A stretch of 64,000 nt of DNA from Serratia sp. PL17 (GTDB lineage Bacteria > Pseudomonadota > Gammaproteobacteria > Enterobacterales > Enterobacteriaceae). The notes below the pieces were generated by a model. It was not told the DNA's origin, did no database searches, and saw only the letters and a list, made by a program, of their open reading frames with translations. Of this stretch, positions 46,233-57,100 are shown piece after piece. The stretch is taken from positions 186,001 through 250,000 of the forward strand of contig NZ_JAFIBY010000002.1 of NCBI RefSeq assembly GCF_017832355.1. The letters run 5' to 3'. Positions within the stretch are counted from its first letter, which is position 1; the number at the start of each line of letters is the position of its first letter. Position numbers and translations under genes: made by a program.

Positions 46233-49200
46233 ATGGCGCTGGTCGGTATTAATAACGAAAACGAATTTTACTCCAACCATTATCTGGGCGAAGTATTTAC
46301 CAGCGATATCCGCGAAGCTCTGGAGCCGTGGAACGAACAGGAAAATGCCGCTCGCGAAGTAGAACGTGCTGCCAGAGAAAAGGACGAAGATTTTACGCCG
46401 GGTTACCGGGCACCCTGGAATCAGCTGAATAGCCTGGCGACAGCCTTCTTCCGCCAGTTAGCTGAACAGGAAAAGCAGCGCCAGATCCCGCAACGACTGG
46501 CGGACCAACGCAGCCGCTGGCAGCCACTGATGCAGGCCTTAGGCTATGAGCTGAATCCGCAAACTCAGGTTCTGGAGGACGGTTCTCCTCTTCCTGTGCT
46601 GGCGCGTTATAACAGCGCTGATGGCAGCCCGTGGTTATGGATTGTTGAAGCCCACGATGTGGAAGAGGGGACGCTCGATCCCCTGGCGTTATCCTTGCTG
46701 AAGGCTCAGTTCCCGGCTGATGTAGATAAAAAGCACCGTGATAATCTGCGTAAAAATGCCCGTGGTGAATACCGTTCCTGGCAGGATCTGATTTCGACAG
46801 AAGTCTTTACCCAGCCGGAACCACCGCGTTTTTTCTTGCTGCTCGGCAACAGCCAGTTGTTGCTGCTTGACCGCACCAAGTGGGCGCAAAACCGCCTGCT
46901 GCGTTTTGATTTTGAAGAAATTTTAAGCCGCCGTGAAACGGAAACGCTGAAAGCGACGGCGGTGTTACTGCACAAAGATTCGCTCATGCCTGGCAGCGGC
47001 GCGCCTTACCTCGATTCATTGGATGACAATTCCCACAAACATGCGTTTGGTGTGTCCGAAGATCTGAAATATGCGCTGCGTGAAAGTATCGAACTACTCG
47101 GCAACGAAGCGATGCGCTACCTCATCGAACGCGGGCTGGCGAACTATACGGGTAACCGTGCCGTTAACCCGGAAGATCTCAGCCGCGAATGCCTGCGCTA
47201 TATGTACCGCCTGCTGTTTCTGTTTTATATCGAAGCTCGCCCGGAACTGGGTTATGCGCCAATGCAGGCGCGGACTTATCTGCAAGGCTACAGCCTGGAA
47301 ACCCTGCGTGACCTGGAAATGATCCCGCTTACCAGCGAAGAGGACAGAAATGGCCGCTACCTGCATGACAGCCTGAATATGCTGTTTAAGCTGGTGCGTG
47401 AGGGCTACAAAGGCGGCGAGAAGATCCAGAGCGACTGGATCAGCGGCGAACAGATCAGCGTCCACAACAACCAGTTCAAAATACCTCGTCTTGAAAGCCA
47501 TCTTTTTGCGACAGAAAACACGTCTTATTTGAACCGTGTCGTGTTCCGTAACGAAACGCTGCAACAGGTTATTCAGGCGATGTCCCTTAGCCGTCCAGGC
47601 AAAGGGCGCTTTGCGCGTCGCGGGCGTATTTCTTATCGCCAGTTAGGGATCAACCAGTTAGGTGCGGTGTATGAAGCGCTGCTCTCCTATCGTGGTTTTT
47701 TTGCCAGTCACGATCTCTATGAAGTGAAAAAAGCCGGGGAAGAGTTTAACGAGCTGGAAACTGGCTACTTCGTCAGTGAGGATGAGATCAAGAAATACCA
47801 TGAGGACGAAAAGGTTTACGAGAAAGACGGCAGCCTGCGTATTCACCGTCGGGGCAGCTTTATCTACCGCATGGCTGGTCGTGACCGTGAGAAATCGGCG
47901 TCTTACTACACCCCGGAAGTGCTGACTCGCTCATTGGTAAAATACGCGCTCAAAGAACTGTTTAAAGAGCAGATTGAGCCGATAGCCGATCCGCACGCCA
48001 AAGCCGATGCCATTTTAAAACTCACCGTTTGCGAACCGGCAATGGGAAGTGCGGCGTTCCTTAACGAAGCCATCAACCAGTTAGCAGAAGCTTATCTGTT
48101 CCACAAACAGCAGGCGGAAGGGCGACGCATTCCGCAGGATCAGTACACCCAGGAATTACAACGGGTGAAAATGTACATCGCGGATAACAATGTCTTCGGC
48201 GTTGACTTAAACCCGGTGGCGGTTGAACTGGCGGAGGTTTCCCTGTGGTTGAACGCCATTAGCGGTGACACCTTTGTTCCATGGTTCGGTTACCAGTTGC
48301 ACTGCGGTAACTCGCTGGTTGGTACCCGTCGCCAGGTATTTAACAAGAGCGAACTGACTTACAAAAAGGCTAAAGACCCAAGCTGGCTGAACAGTGAACC
48401 TGCTGAGCTGGCAATGAATACGCCGCGTGAGGAAAAACAGATTTTCCACTTCCTGCTGCCGGATGGCGGCATGGCAAACTACAGCGATAAAACGGTTAAG
48501 CAGCGTTACCTGGATGCTTACAAGCTGTTAGATGCCTGGCGTAAAGGGTTTACCGCAAGCTTTGAGCCTCATGAAATTAATGATTTGCAGCGTATCAGCG
48601 GCAAAGTAGAAGCGTTGTGGAACGCGTATCGTCAGCAGCTTAAAGCCGAGCGCGAAGCCACCGCGGATGGCTATGCAGTCTGGCCGTTGCCTGCCGATGC
48701 GCAATTGCACTCCAGCATGCGCAGCAAAGACGAGACGTTCAGCAAACGCCAGCAGGACAATAGCGACTATCAAAAACTGCGCTGGGTAATGGACTACTGG
48801 TGCGCGCTGTGGTTCTGGCCGATTGATAAAGCTGATGAACTGCCGGATCGCAGCGACTGGCTGTTTGATCTGGAGACCCTGCTCGACGGTATTGTGGTGA
48901 CGGAAGAAGTCACCGCAACCGAGCCAAACATCATTGCCGGTTTGTTTGATTCAGAAGAAAGTATTCGTGAAGAAGCATCACTTTTCTCCGGCACGGGTCG
49001 CCTGAAAACTGATGTCTTATTCCGCCATTTACCGCGCCTGAAAGTGGTTGATGTTTTGCGCAAACAACACCGCTTCTTCCACTGGGATTTAGAATTTAGC
49101 GATCTGTTTGCCGAACGCGGCGGTTTTGACCTGATGCTGGGTAACCCACCGTGGCTGAAAGTGGAATGGCAGGAAGCGGGCGTGCTGGGTGACTTCGAGC

Positions 49201-51146
49201 CAGAGTTTGTGCTGCGTAAACTGAGTGCATCGAAGCTGGTAACTCTGCGCGAGCAAACCTTTAATCAAATCCCTATGCTGGAAGATGCCTGGCGCAGCGA
49301 GTACGAAGGTTGTGAAGGGATGCAGAACTTCCTTAATGCGCAGCAGAACTACCCGGTGCTGCGAGGTGTGCAGACCAACCTGTACAAATGTTTCTTGCCG
49401 CAGGCGTGGCGTTTGGGCGCAGAAAAAGGGGTTGCAGGCTTCTTGCACCCTGAAGGTGTTTATGATGATCCGAAAGGCGGCCAGTTGCGTGCGGCGGTTT
49501 ATCCGAGGTTAAGGGCGCATTTTCAATTCCAGAACCAAAGGATTTTGTTCCCTATTGGGCACAGGGTTAAATTCAGCATCAATATTTACTCTTCTTTGGC
49601 AATTGAACATATTGGATTTATCAATATAGCTAATCTATTTTCTGCCAAGACTATCGATCTATGCATTGAACATGATGGCTCAGGAGAGGTTGGAGGGATT
49701 AAGGATGATGAAACAGGTTCCTGGAATGAGTCAGGGCATCAACGTCGAGTGTTACACATTGGGTACGAGCGGCTTTCTCTTTTTGCCAGCCTTTATGATG
49801 AGGAAGGTACGTCAGCGCTTGAGGCTCGACTACCGGCACTTCATGCAGAACCCTTAATTTCCGTGCTTGAGAAATTCGCTAAGCAGCCGAAGCGTTTGGG
49901 GGATCTGCAAGGACAGTATTTTTCCACCGTAATGTTTGATGAGACTTATGCTCAAGCTGATGGAACAACCAAACGTCAGACCCAGTTTCCTAAAGATGCT
50001 ACACAATGGATTTTATCCGGTCCGCACTTTTATGTCGGAACACCACTTTATAAATCACCAAGAGAGATTTGCACCGAGAAAGGACACTACGACTGCCTCG
50101 ATCTGCTAACTCTACCTGACGACTACTTGCCACGTACCAACTACATTCCAGCATGTGATGCGCAGGAGTATGCCAAACGTACGCCACGAGTAACCTGGAC
50201 TGAGCTTGGTGAAGATGAACCGAGAAAGGTGACGGATTATTATCGCTATGTGGCTAGAAAAATGCTGAGTCAATCTGGCGAAAGAACATTAATTCCTACA
50301 TTACTCCCGCCTTCAATTGCCCATATTGACGGTTGCTTCTCCGCAGTCTTTAAGAGTATTAGTAGTTTGGTGTTATTTACAACAAGTTCATTATCTGTCG
50401 CGTTTGATTTTTGGGTAAAAAGCACAGGAAAATCAAATTTCAGAGATGAATTATTAAAATTAATGCCAATAATCTCGTCTTGTAATCGTGATGAATTACT
50501 TGGGCGCGGATTAACATTAATGTCCGTAAGTAATTATTTCAGTGACCTCTGGTTATCTTGCTTTACGCCACATTTCAGTACCCAACATTGGAGCCGCAAT
50601 CTCCCGCAGCTTCCACAGGATTTCTTCACCAATCTGACTCCTGAATGGCAGCGCAACTGTGCGTTACGTACTGATTACTCCCGCCGTCAGGCGCTGGTTG
50701 AAATCGATGTGCTTATCGCTCAGGCGCTAGGGTTGACACTCGAAGAGTTGCTGACTATCTACCGCGTACAATTCCCGGTGATGCGTCAGTACGAAGCCGA
50801 CACCTGGTACGATCAAATGGGGCGCATTATTTTTACTCCAAGCAAAGGGCTGGTGGGCGTTGGCCTGCCGCGCATCGCGCGTAAAGCCGACCTGAAAAAT
50901 GGTTATAGGTTCTCTGTGGATAGCCCGGACTGGAAGGGCGGAGATGGCGAGGAATTGGCTATCGGCTGGGACGATGTTAAACACCTGCAAACTGGCACTG
51001 TTAGCGTCACCTTTGATGACTACACCCGCAACGATGAAGGCGAGCGCCGCACCGTGACCTGGCAGGCACCGTTTATCAAACCAGACCGCGAAGACGACTA
51101 TAAAGTTGCCTGGGCATTCTTTGAAAATGATAAGGAGAGCATCTGA
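46233..51146 (+). CDS. Large adenine-specific DNA methyltransferase, DrmMI/PglX-like
   Basis: This protein should methylate adenine N6 in a specific site and mark host DNA as self. The 1637-aa protein has an N-terminal region of about 540 residues and then the methylase core: SASYYTPEVLT (about 555), CEPAMGSAAFL (motif I, about 600), GVDLNPVAVELAEVSLW (about 655) and the catalytic NPPW (motif IV, about 970). Residues about 1090-1450 look like the target-recognition part. Their DNA is strikingly AT-rich (49561-49620 has 30% G+C, 50401-50460 has 27%), whereas 46501-46560 has 63%. It is longer than usual class 1 DISARM methylases. It starts after GGAGGG and its stop overlaps the next start (TGATG). 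There is no HsdS, PglZ or BrxC nearby. Confidence 0.88.
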   Translation: MALVGINNENEFYSNHYLGEVFTSDIREALEPWNEQENAAREVERAAREKDEDFTPGYRAPWNQLNSLATAFFRQLAEQEKQRQIPQRLADQRSRWQPLMQALGYELNPQTQVLEDGSPLPVLARYNSADGSPWLWIVEAHDVEEGTLDPLALSLLKAQFPADVDKKHRDNLRKNARGEYRSWQDLISTEVFTQPEPPRFFLLLGNSQLLLLDRTKWAQNRLLRFDFEEILSRRETETLKATAVLLHKDSLMPGSGAPYLDSLDDNSHKHAFGVSEDLKYALRESIELLGNEAMRYLIERGLANYTGNRAVNPEDLSRECLRYMYRLLFLFYIEARPELGYAPMQARTYLQGYSLETLRDLEMIPLTSEEDRNGRYLHDSLNMLFKLVREGYKGGEKIQSDWISGEQISVHNNQFKIPRLESHLFATENTSYLNRVVFRNETLQQVIQAMSLSRPGKGRFARRGRISYRQLGINQLGAVYEALLSYRGFFASHDLYEVKKAGEEFNELETGYFVSEDEIKKYHEDEKVYEKDGSLRIHRRGSFIYRMAGRDREKSASYYTPEVLTRSLVKYALKELFKEQIEPIADPHAKADAILKLTVCEPAMGSAAFLNEAINQLAEAYLFHKQQAEGRRIPQDQYTQELQRVKMYIADNNVFGVDLNPVAVELAEVSLWLNAISGDTFVPWFGYQLHCGNSLVGTRRQVFNKSELTYKKAKDPSWLNSEPAELAMNTPREEKQIFHFLLPDGGMANYSDKTVKQRYLDAYKLLDAWRKGFTASFEPHEINDLQRISGKVEALWNAYRQQLKAEREATADGYAVWPLPADAQLHSSMRSKDETFSKRQQDNSDYQKLRWVMDYWCALWFWPIDKADELPDRSDWLFDLETLLDGIVVTEEVTATEPNIIAGLFDSEESIREEASLFSGTGRLKTDVLFRHLPRLKVVDVLRKQHRFFHWDLEFSDLFAERGGFDLMLGNPPWLKVEWQEAGVLGDFEPEFVLRKLSASKLVTLREQTFNQIPMLEDAWRSEYEGCEGMQNFLNAQQNYPVLRGVQTNLYKCFLPQAWRLGAEKGVAGFLHPEGVYDDPKGGQLRAAVYPRLRAHFQFQNQRILFPIGHRVKFSINIYSSLAIEHIGFINIANLFSAKTIDLCIEHDGSGEVGGIKDDETGSWNESGHQRRVLHIGYERLSLFASLYDEEGTSALEARLPALHAEPLISVLEKFAKQPKRLGDLQGQYFSTVMFDETYAQADGTTKRQTQFPKDATQWILSGPHFYVGTPLYKSPREICTEKGHYDCLDLLTLPDDYLPRTNYIPACDAQEYAKRTPRVTWTELGEDEPRKVTDYYRYVARKMLSQSGERTLIPTLLPPSIAHIDGCFSAVFKSISSLVLFTTSSLSVAFDFWVKSTGKSNFRDELLKLMPIISSCNRDELLGRGLTLMSVSNYFSDLWLSCFTPHFSTQHWSRNLPQLPQDFFTNLTPEWQRNCALRTDYSRRQALVEIDVLIAQALGLTLEELLTIYRVQFPVMRQYEADTWYDQMGRIIFTPSKGLVGVGLPRIARKADLKNGYRFSVDSPDWKGGDGEELAIGWDDVKHLQTGTVSVTFDDYTRNDEGERRTVTWQAPFIKPDREDDYKVAWAFFENDKESI
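49500..50580 (+). other. AT-rich mosaic segment within the methyltransferase (target-recognition region)
   Basis: Base composition changes sharply from G+C-rich to AT-rich near 49520, is intermediate at 49750-50250, is AT-rich again at about 50290-50580 and returns to about 52% G+C (50881-50940). The reading frame stays open. This is the pattern left by swapping of specificity domains through recombination. Confidence 0.65.
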
Positions 51147-54100
51147 TGCTGCCTTCCGTTGTCAGTCGGCAGGTTGCCGACAGCGTAGCCGAGTTTTTAC
51201 GGGCGGCCTTTCCGCTCAATAGCCCACTCTTCAATGGCGAAGAGAACGAAGATATCAATATGCTTGAGGCGTTTCTGCGCCAGCCGGAAGCGTTATTGAA
51301 AGGGCCGTATCTCTCCGCTCAGCTGCCGTTCCGAAAGAGTACCTTGCCGCTGGATTTCTTCCCCAATCTGTCGCTGCCATTCCCACCGCACGCCCACCAG
51401 GCCCAGGCTTTTGAACGGTTAGGCCGTGCTGAGCCTCAGCCCACATTAGTGGCAACTGGCACGGGTTCCGGTAAGACAGAATGCTTTATGTTCCCGCTGC
51501 TTAACTACTGTGCAGGAACACCGGGTACCGGGGTGAAAGCGATAGCTATTTACCCGATGAACGCCCTGGCAACCGATCAGGCCAGCCGTTTTGCTCAAAC
51601 TATCAGTGGCGATCCACGTCTGCACGGTAAGGTTACCGTCGGTTTGTTTGTGGGTGATAGCGAAGAACACCCAAGCAAAAAAATGTCCGCCGATAAGGTG
51701 ATTACCTGCAAGCATACGCTGCGCGACAGCCCGCCAGATATCCTGCTGACTAACTATAAAATGCTCGACTACCTGCTGATGCGCCCCGGCGACCAAAAGC
51801 TATGGCGGCACAATAAGCCCGGTATGTTGCGCTATCTGGTAGTGGATGAACTGCATACTTTTGATGGTGCGCAAGGCTCCGATTTGGCCTGTCTGGTGCG
51901 CCGCCTTAAATACCATGTCGGTGTCGATAACGGACGTTTTGCTTGTGTTGGCACTTCCGCGACAGTGGGGGATGAACTCGGGCAATTGCTGGATTACGCG
52001 CAAACTATTTTTGATCAGCAGTTCACTGATGCTGCGGTGATCCGTGAAGATCGTTATAGCGCAGCCGAGTACCTGCAAGGCTTTGAAATTACTAACAGTC
52101 AGTATCCCGTGCCAGAAGATAAAACGGCGCTTGAACCTCATCGTTATGCCACGCCAGTTGACTATATAAACGGGCAAATACCTCTTTGGTTCCCGGAAAG
52201 TACATTGCGTCTTCCTGAGAATCTGGAAGACGATAACGGGCGTGAAAAACGCGTCGCGCTCGGTGAAATGCTGCGTCGTCACAGCGTATTGCATGTGTTA
52301 CTGCGTGATTTGCAGGGCGGTATTCTTTCCGAACAGGAGTGCCTTGAAAACTTACAGGTCATGCTTTCTGAAAGCCCGGAACACGCTGCTCTGGTGTTGC
52401 AAAGTATTCTGGCGCTGATTGCTCAGGCCAGGCTGGAAGTACCGGAAAACCCAGGCGACCATCAGCAGCGAATTGCAGCAGGTAAACCACGTCCGGTCTT
52501 ACCCTTTGTACAGCTGCGTTCACAATTATGGTTACGTGAAATGCGCCGCCTGGTGGCCAGCGTTTCAAAAACACCGCAACTGGTTTTTGCCGATGACCTG
52601 ACTGTTGAAGACAGAGAACATCACCTGCCGGTCATCCACTGCCGTGACTGCCATGCCACCGGTTGGGTGAGTATGCGCCACGGGCAAAATGTGCAACTGG
52701 AAACCGATCTTGATGGGATTTATCGCCAGTTCTTTGAAAAGGGCCGCTCGATTGTGCTGGCCTTCCCGGATAAGAGTGAAAAAGCCGTTAGCGGTATGCA
52801 TCAAAAATTATGCCCGGCTTGCCTGAAACTGAATAAGCAAACCAACGTGCAGTGCGGGCACTGTGGGTATAGCGAAATGGTGCGTGTACTGATCCCTGAC
52901 ATGCTCAAAGAGCGTAAAGACCAGCTTGAATTCGCCAATGAATGCCCTTATTGCAACAGCAAAAATGGCATCTCGATCCTCGGTTCTAGAGCGGCTAGCT
53001 TATCGGCGGTGATGATCCATCAGCTCTATGGCAGTAAGTTTAACGAACATAAAAAGCTGATCACTTTTTCAGACTCCGTACAAGACGCAGCCCACCGCGC
53101 AAGTTTCTTTACTGCCCGCACGTGGCCATTAATGGTGCGTGGGCAGATTGCCCGTTTACTCAATGTGGGTGAAACCTTACGGCTTGACGAGTTCGCCCAG
53201 AAGGTTTGCCAGCAAACACGTGAGTCCTCGACCGATGACGCACATTTTGTGGCGAATTTCATCGCGCCAAATATGCAGTGGCTAAACGATTATCAGACGT
53301 TAAAAATCGAAGGCCAACTTACTGAAAACTCGGATCTCCCTGAGTTAGTTCGGTTACGTCTCGACTGGGAGGTGTGGAGCGAGTTTACCCTTCGCGCCAG
53401 TATCGGGCGAACGTTAGAAACCACGGGTTTTGCTGCTACTGGCGTGGACACTGAACGACTTAACCCGGCTATCAAAGCGTTACATCAGCAGCTTTGCGAA
53501 GAGTTGGGTGACCTGATGAATGGTGTGACGGTTGAACAAGTCACACATCTGGCTTTAGGGATTTTGTGGTATCAGCGCCATGCTGGTGCGGTGATGCATC
53601 CGGCATTTGAAAGTTATCGGCGGGATGGCACGACCTTTATGATGACGCAAAAAGAGCGTACATCACGCTACATGCCATCTATCGGCCCGAAAACGCGTAA
53701 ACCTGTTTACGCCTCATTTGAAAAAATCACCGGCTTTCACCGTCTTATCGGATCTAAAGACAACCCAAGCTGGTATCAGCGTTGGTTAACGCGCTCATTA
53801 AACAGCGGCGATAATATTTTCATCAGTAGTACTTCGGAAACGATATTGCGGCTGCTTTATACGGCGCTGCAACGTGCAGGAATGGTGACATCTTTCGATA
53901 CCAAAGGTCGTGAAGCCTGGGGGTTGAGTACTTCGGCACTGGTCGTCAGCCGCGATGTCACTCAACTTAGCTGCACGTGCTGCCGGGAAATCGTTCGCGC
54001 TCCAACTGAACAGGCGTGGCTATGGGAAAATGCTCCTTGTATGTCACTGCGCTGTGATGAAGGTCGCTACCAGATTACTGATAGCAAGCCGACGCTGCGT

Positions 54101-57100
54101 TGGGACAATATGGATATTGCTCGCGTCATGGGAGCTGAGCACACCGGCTTACTTAACCGTGAGGATCGCGAGGCGACAGAAAAATCCTTCTATCGCGGCA
54201 CTAAGCCCTGGAACATCAATTTATTATCAGCGACCCCTACGCTGGAGATGGGGATCGATGTTGGCGATCTTTCTTCGGTTCTGCTTTGTTCCGTACCCCC
54301 GGCTCAGGCTAACTATTTACAGCGTATCGGACGTGCCGGTCGTAAAGACGGCAATGCATTAAACATTACTGTTGCCGAAGGGAATCCGCACGACCAGTTC
54401 TTCTTTGAAGAACCGCTGGAGATGATGCAAGGGCAGGTTCAGGCTCCCGGTGTATTTCTCAATGCAGTGGCGATTCTCGAACGACAACTCGCCGCGTTTT
54501 GCCTGGATAACTGGGTAAAAACGGGTGTGCCGGAATCCGCAATCAGTAAAAATGTGAAGCAGATGCTCGATGAATTGGATACTGGGCGTAAGGGCGGTTT
54601 CCCATACAATTTCCTGCGCTATGTGCAGGAACATCGTGTGGCAATTGCTGAACGTTTTGCCGGGATTTTCCCGCAGCTTGAAGCGGATACCCTGCTGCAA
54701 CTGACCCATTACCTCACTGGTGAGCAAGGCTACCGTTCGCTTGAACAAAGAATAGATACTGCACTTGCGCAATTACTCGAAGATCGCAAGTCACTGCGTG
54801 CACGTATTGATAAGTTGAAATACAGCATTGAGAAGTTGAGAGCGGCGCCTCAGGATCAAAATTACGAAGCTGATTTGCGTGAACTGACTTCTGAGCGTTC
54901 AGCATTGCAGTCACTGATTCGTCAAATAAACGACAAGCAGACCCTGAACTTCCTCACTGATGAAGGCCTGCTGCCGAACTATGCTTTCCCGGAAGCCGGT
55001 GTGACTTTACGTTCTGTTTTGTGGAGGCGTAAAGAAGGGGGGCAAGAACGTGAATTCCACAATACAACCTACGAGTATGAACGCCCTGCCGCCACAGCGC
55101 TGGCAGAGCTAGCCCCCTTGAATAACTTTTATGCTGGTGGGCATAAAGTAGAGATCGAACAAATCGATCTTAACGTCTCGAAGCCTGAAAACTGGCGGAT
55201 ATGTAGCCACTGCAACTACAGCGAAAATATCGATCAAACGGGTGACCAGCATAAGTACTGTCCAAAATGTGGCACGCCTGTTTGGGCTGATGCAGGGCAG
55301 AAAACGACCTTACTGAAATTGCGTCAGGTCTATGCTCGTGCCAGTGCACGCGATAGCCAAATCAGCGATGAAAGTGATAGCCGCGAACCGACTTTCTTCC
55401 AGCGGCAGTTACTGGTGAGTTATGAACCTCAGGATGTCACGGCGGCCTATGCCATTGACGAAGGCGAAGTCCCGTTTGGCTTTGAGTTCTTGAGTAAAGT
55501 GACTCTGCGCGATATTAACTTCGGCAAGATGGCTGATGATGCCAGCGAGTTGATGATTGCGGGTGACAAAAAGCGACGTACTGGTTTCCAGGTTTGCCTG
55601 AGCTGTGGGATGGTAAAACGCCCGCGTAACAATGATCCGCGAAAGGACCATGACCTGAGCTGTAAATACCGAAGCGAGCCAGAAAAAGCGAAGTTTGAAG
55701 ATTATCTCTATCTTTATCGCCAGCTGGAATCCGAAGCGCTGCGTATTTTATTACCTGTAACCAGTTACAGTAATGACCGTATTGTTGAGTCGTCACTTGC
55801 TGCTGCCATCCAGCTTGGGTTGAAACATTACTTCAAGGGGAATGTTGATCACCTTAAGGGAGTTGTGTATCGCGAACCTGAAAACGAGGGGGAATCCTGG
55901 CGGCAATATCTGGTTATCTACGATACGGTGCCGGGAGGAACTGGCTCTCTAAAAGAGTTGATGAGAACGCCAGACAACCTGCTGAAATTGTTGCAGCAGG
56001 CATATCAGGCATTAGTGGAATGTAGCTGTAATCACGATACCAGCAAAGATGGCTGTTACCGTTGTGTATACGCCTATCGTGACCGCGGGCGCATGAAGTT
56101 TGTTTCACGTGACCAGTCGCGCGTACTGTTGGCGCAAATTCTTAAAGCCAGCGATAAAATTCGCCAAATTAAAACCATCAATAGTATTTCGCTCGACGCA
56201 ATGATGGGGTCTGAGCTTGAGAAGCGATTTATCAGCTGCTTACAGGAGCAAAAAAGCCTGGTTGTTAGCCGCAGCTACGCGCACCAAAGCGCAGGCTGGG
56301 TTATCAACACCCGAGCGGAGTCTTCGTCCAGTTGGCATTTAAAAGCACAGGTAGATTTAGGGGTTAAAGAGGGGGTGGGTATTCCATCACGCCCTGATTT
56401 TGTTCTTTACCCTATTGCACAACCAGCAGATATAAAGCCAGTCGCGATTTTCCTCGATGGTTATGCATTCCATAAAGACTGTGTGTCTGACGACGTACAA
56501 AAACGTCAAGCAATTAAAGATAGTGGTCATTATCATGTCTGGACTATCGGTTGGCGTGACCTTAATGAGGCTGGGTGTAAGCATCTGCAGGATGTACTTG
56601 GTCTTGGGCATAATCCGGCAATGAAACAGCCTACGATTTATAACCGATTCCATGATGTCAATTTCGTTACCTTACATACTTCCGTTCAGGACAGGAACAG
56701 CTTCGATTTGTTACTTGATTATCTGGCAGAGCCTGAGCAAAAAACCACGCTTTGGAAAAAGCTGGCTGCTGCACATGCCTGGGTATGGCTGGACGTTAAG
56801 CGTTCGCAAGAGCCTAGTGTCCAGCAAAAATATGCTTATGAAATGCAGGAAAATGCCTCACCTGTACGTCAGAAGCAGATTTTACCCGACGAACCCTTTG
56901 TTTTTGGCGGGCTTCTGGACAGTTGCGGTTCATCTCAACCATTTATTGAGTTGGCATCAGTACTGCTTCAGAGCTATCTCAAGATCACGCCAACTGCTGA
57001 TCAGCTGTGTGAGGCATTACGACTACATCTCTGTTTTGATGACCGCCATTCAGAGGATAGCGGTTATGAAGCTGGATTTTATGGTTTCTGGCGCTTGGTG

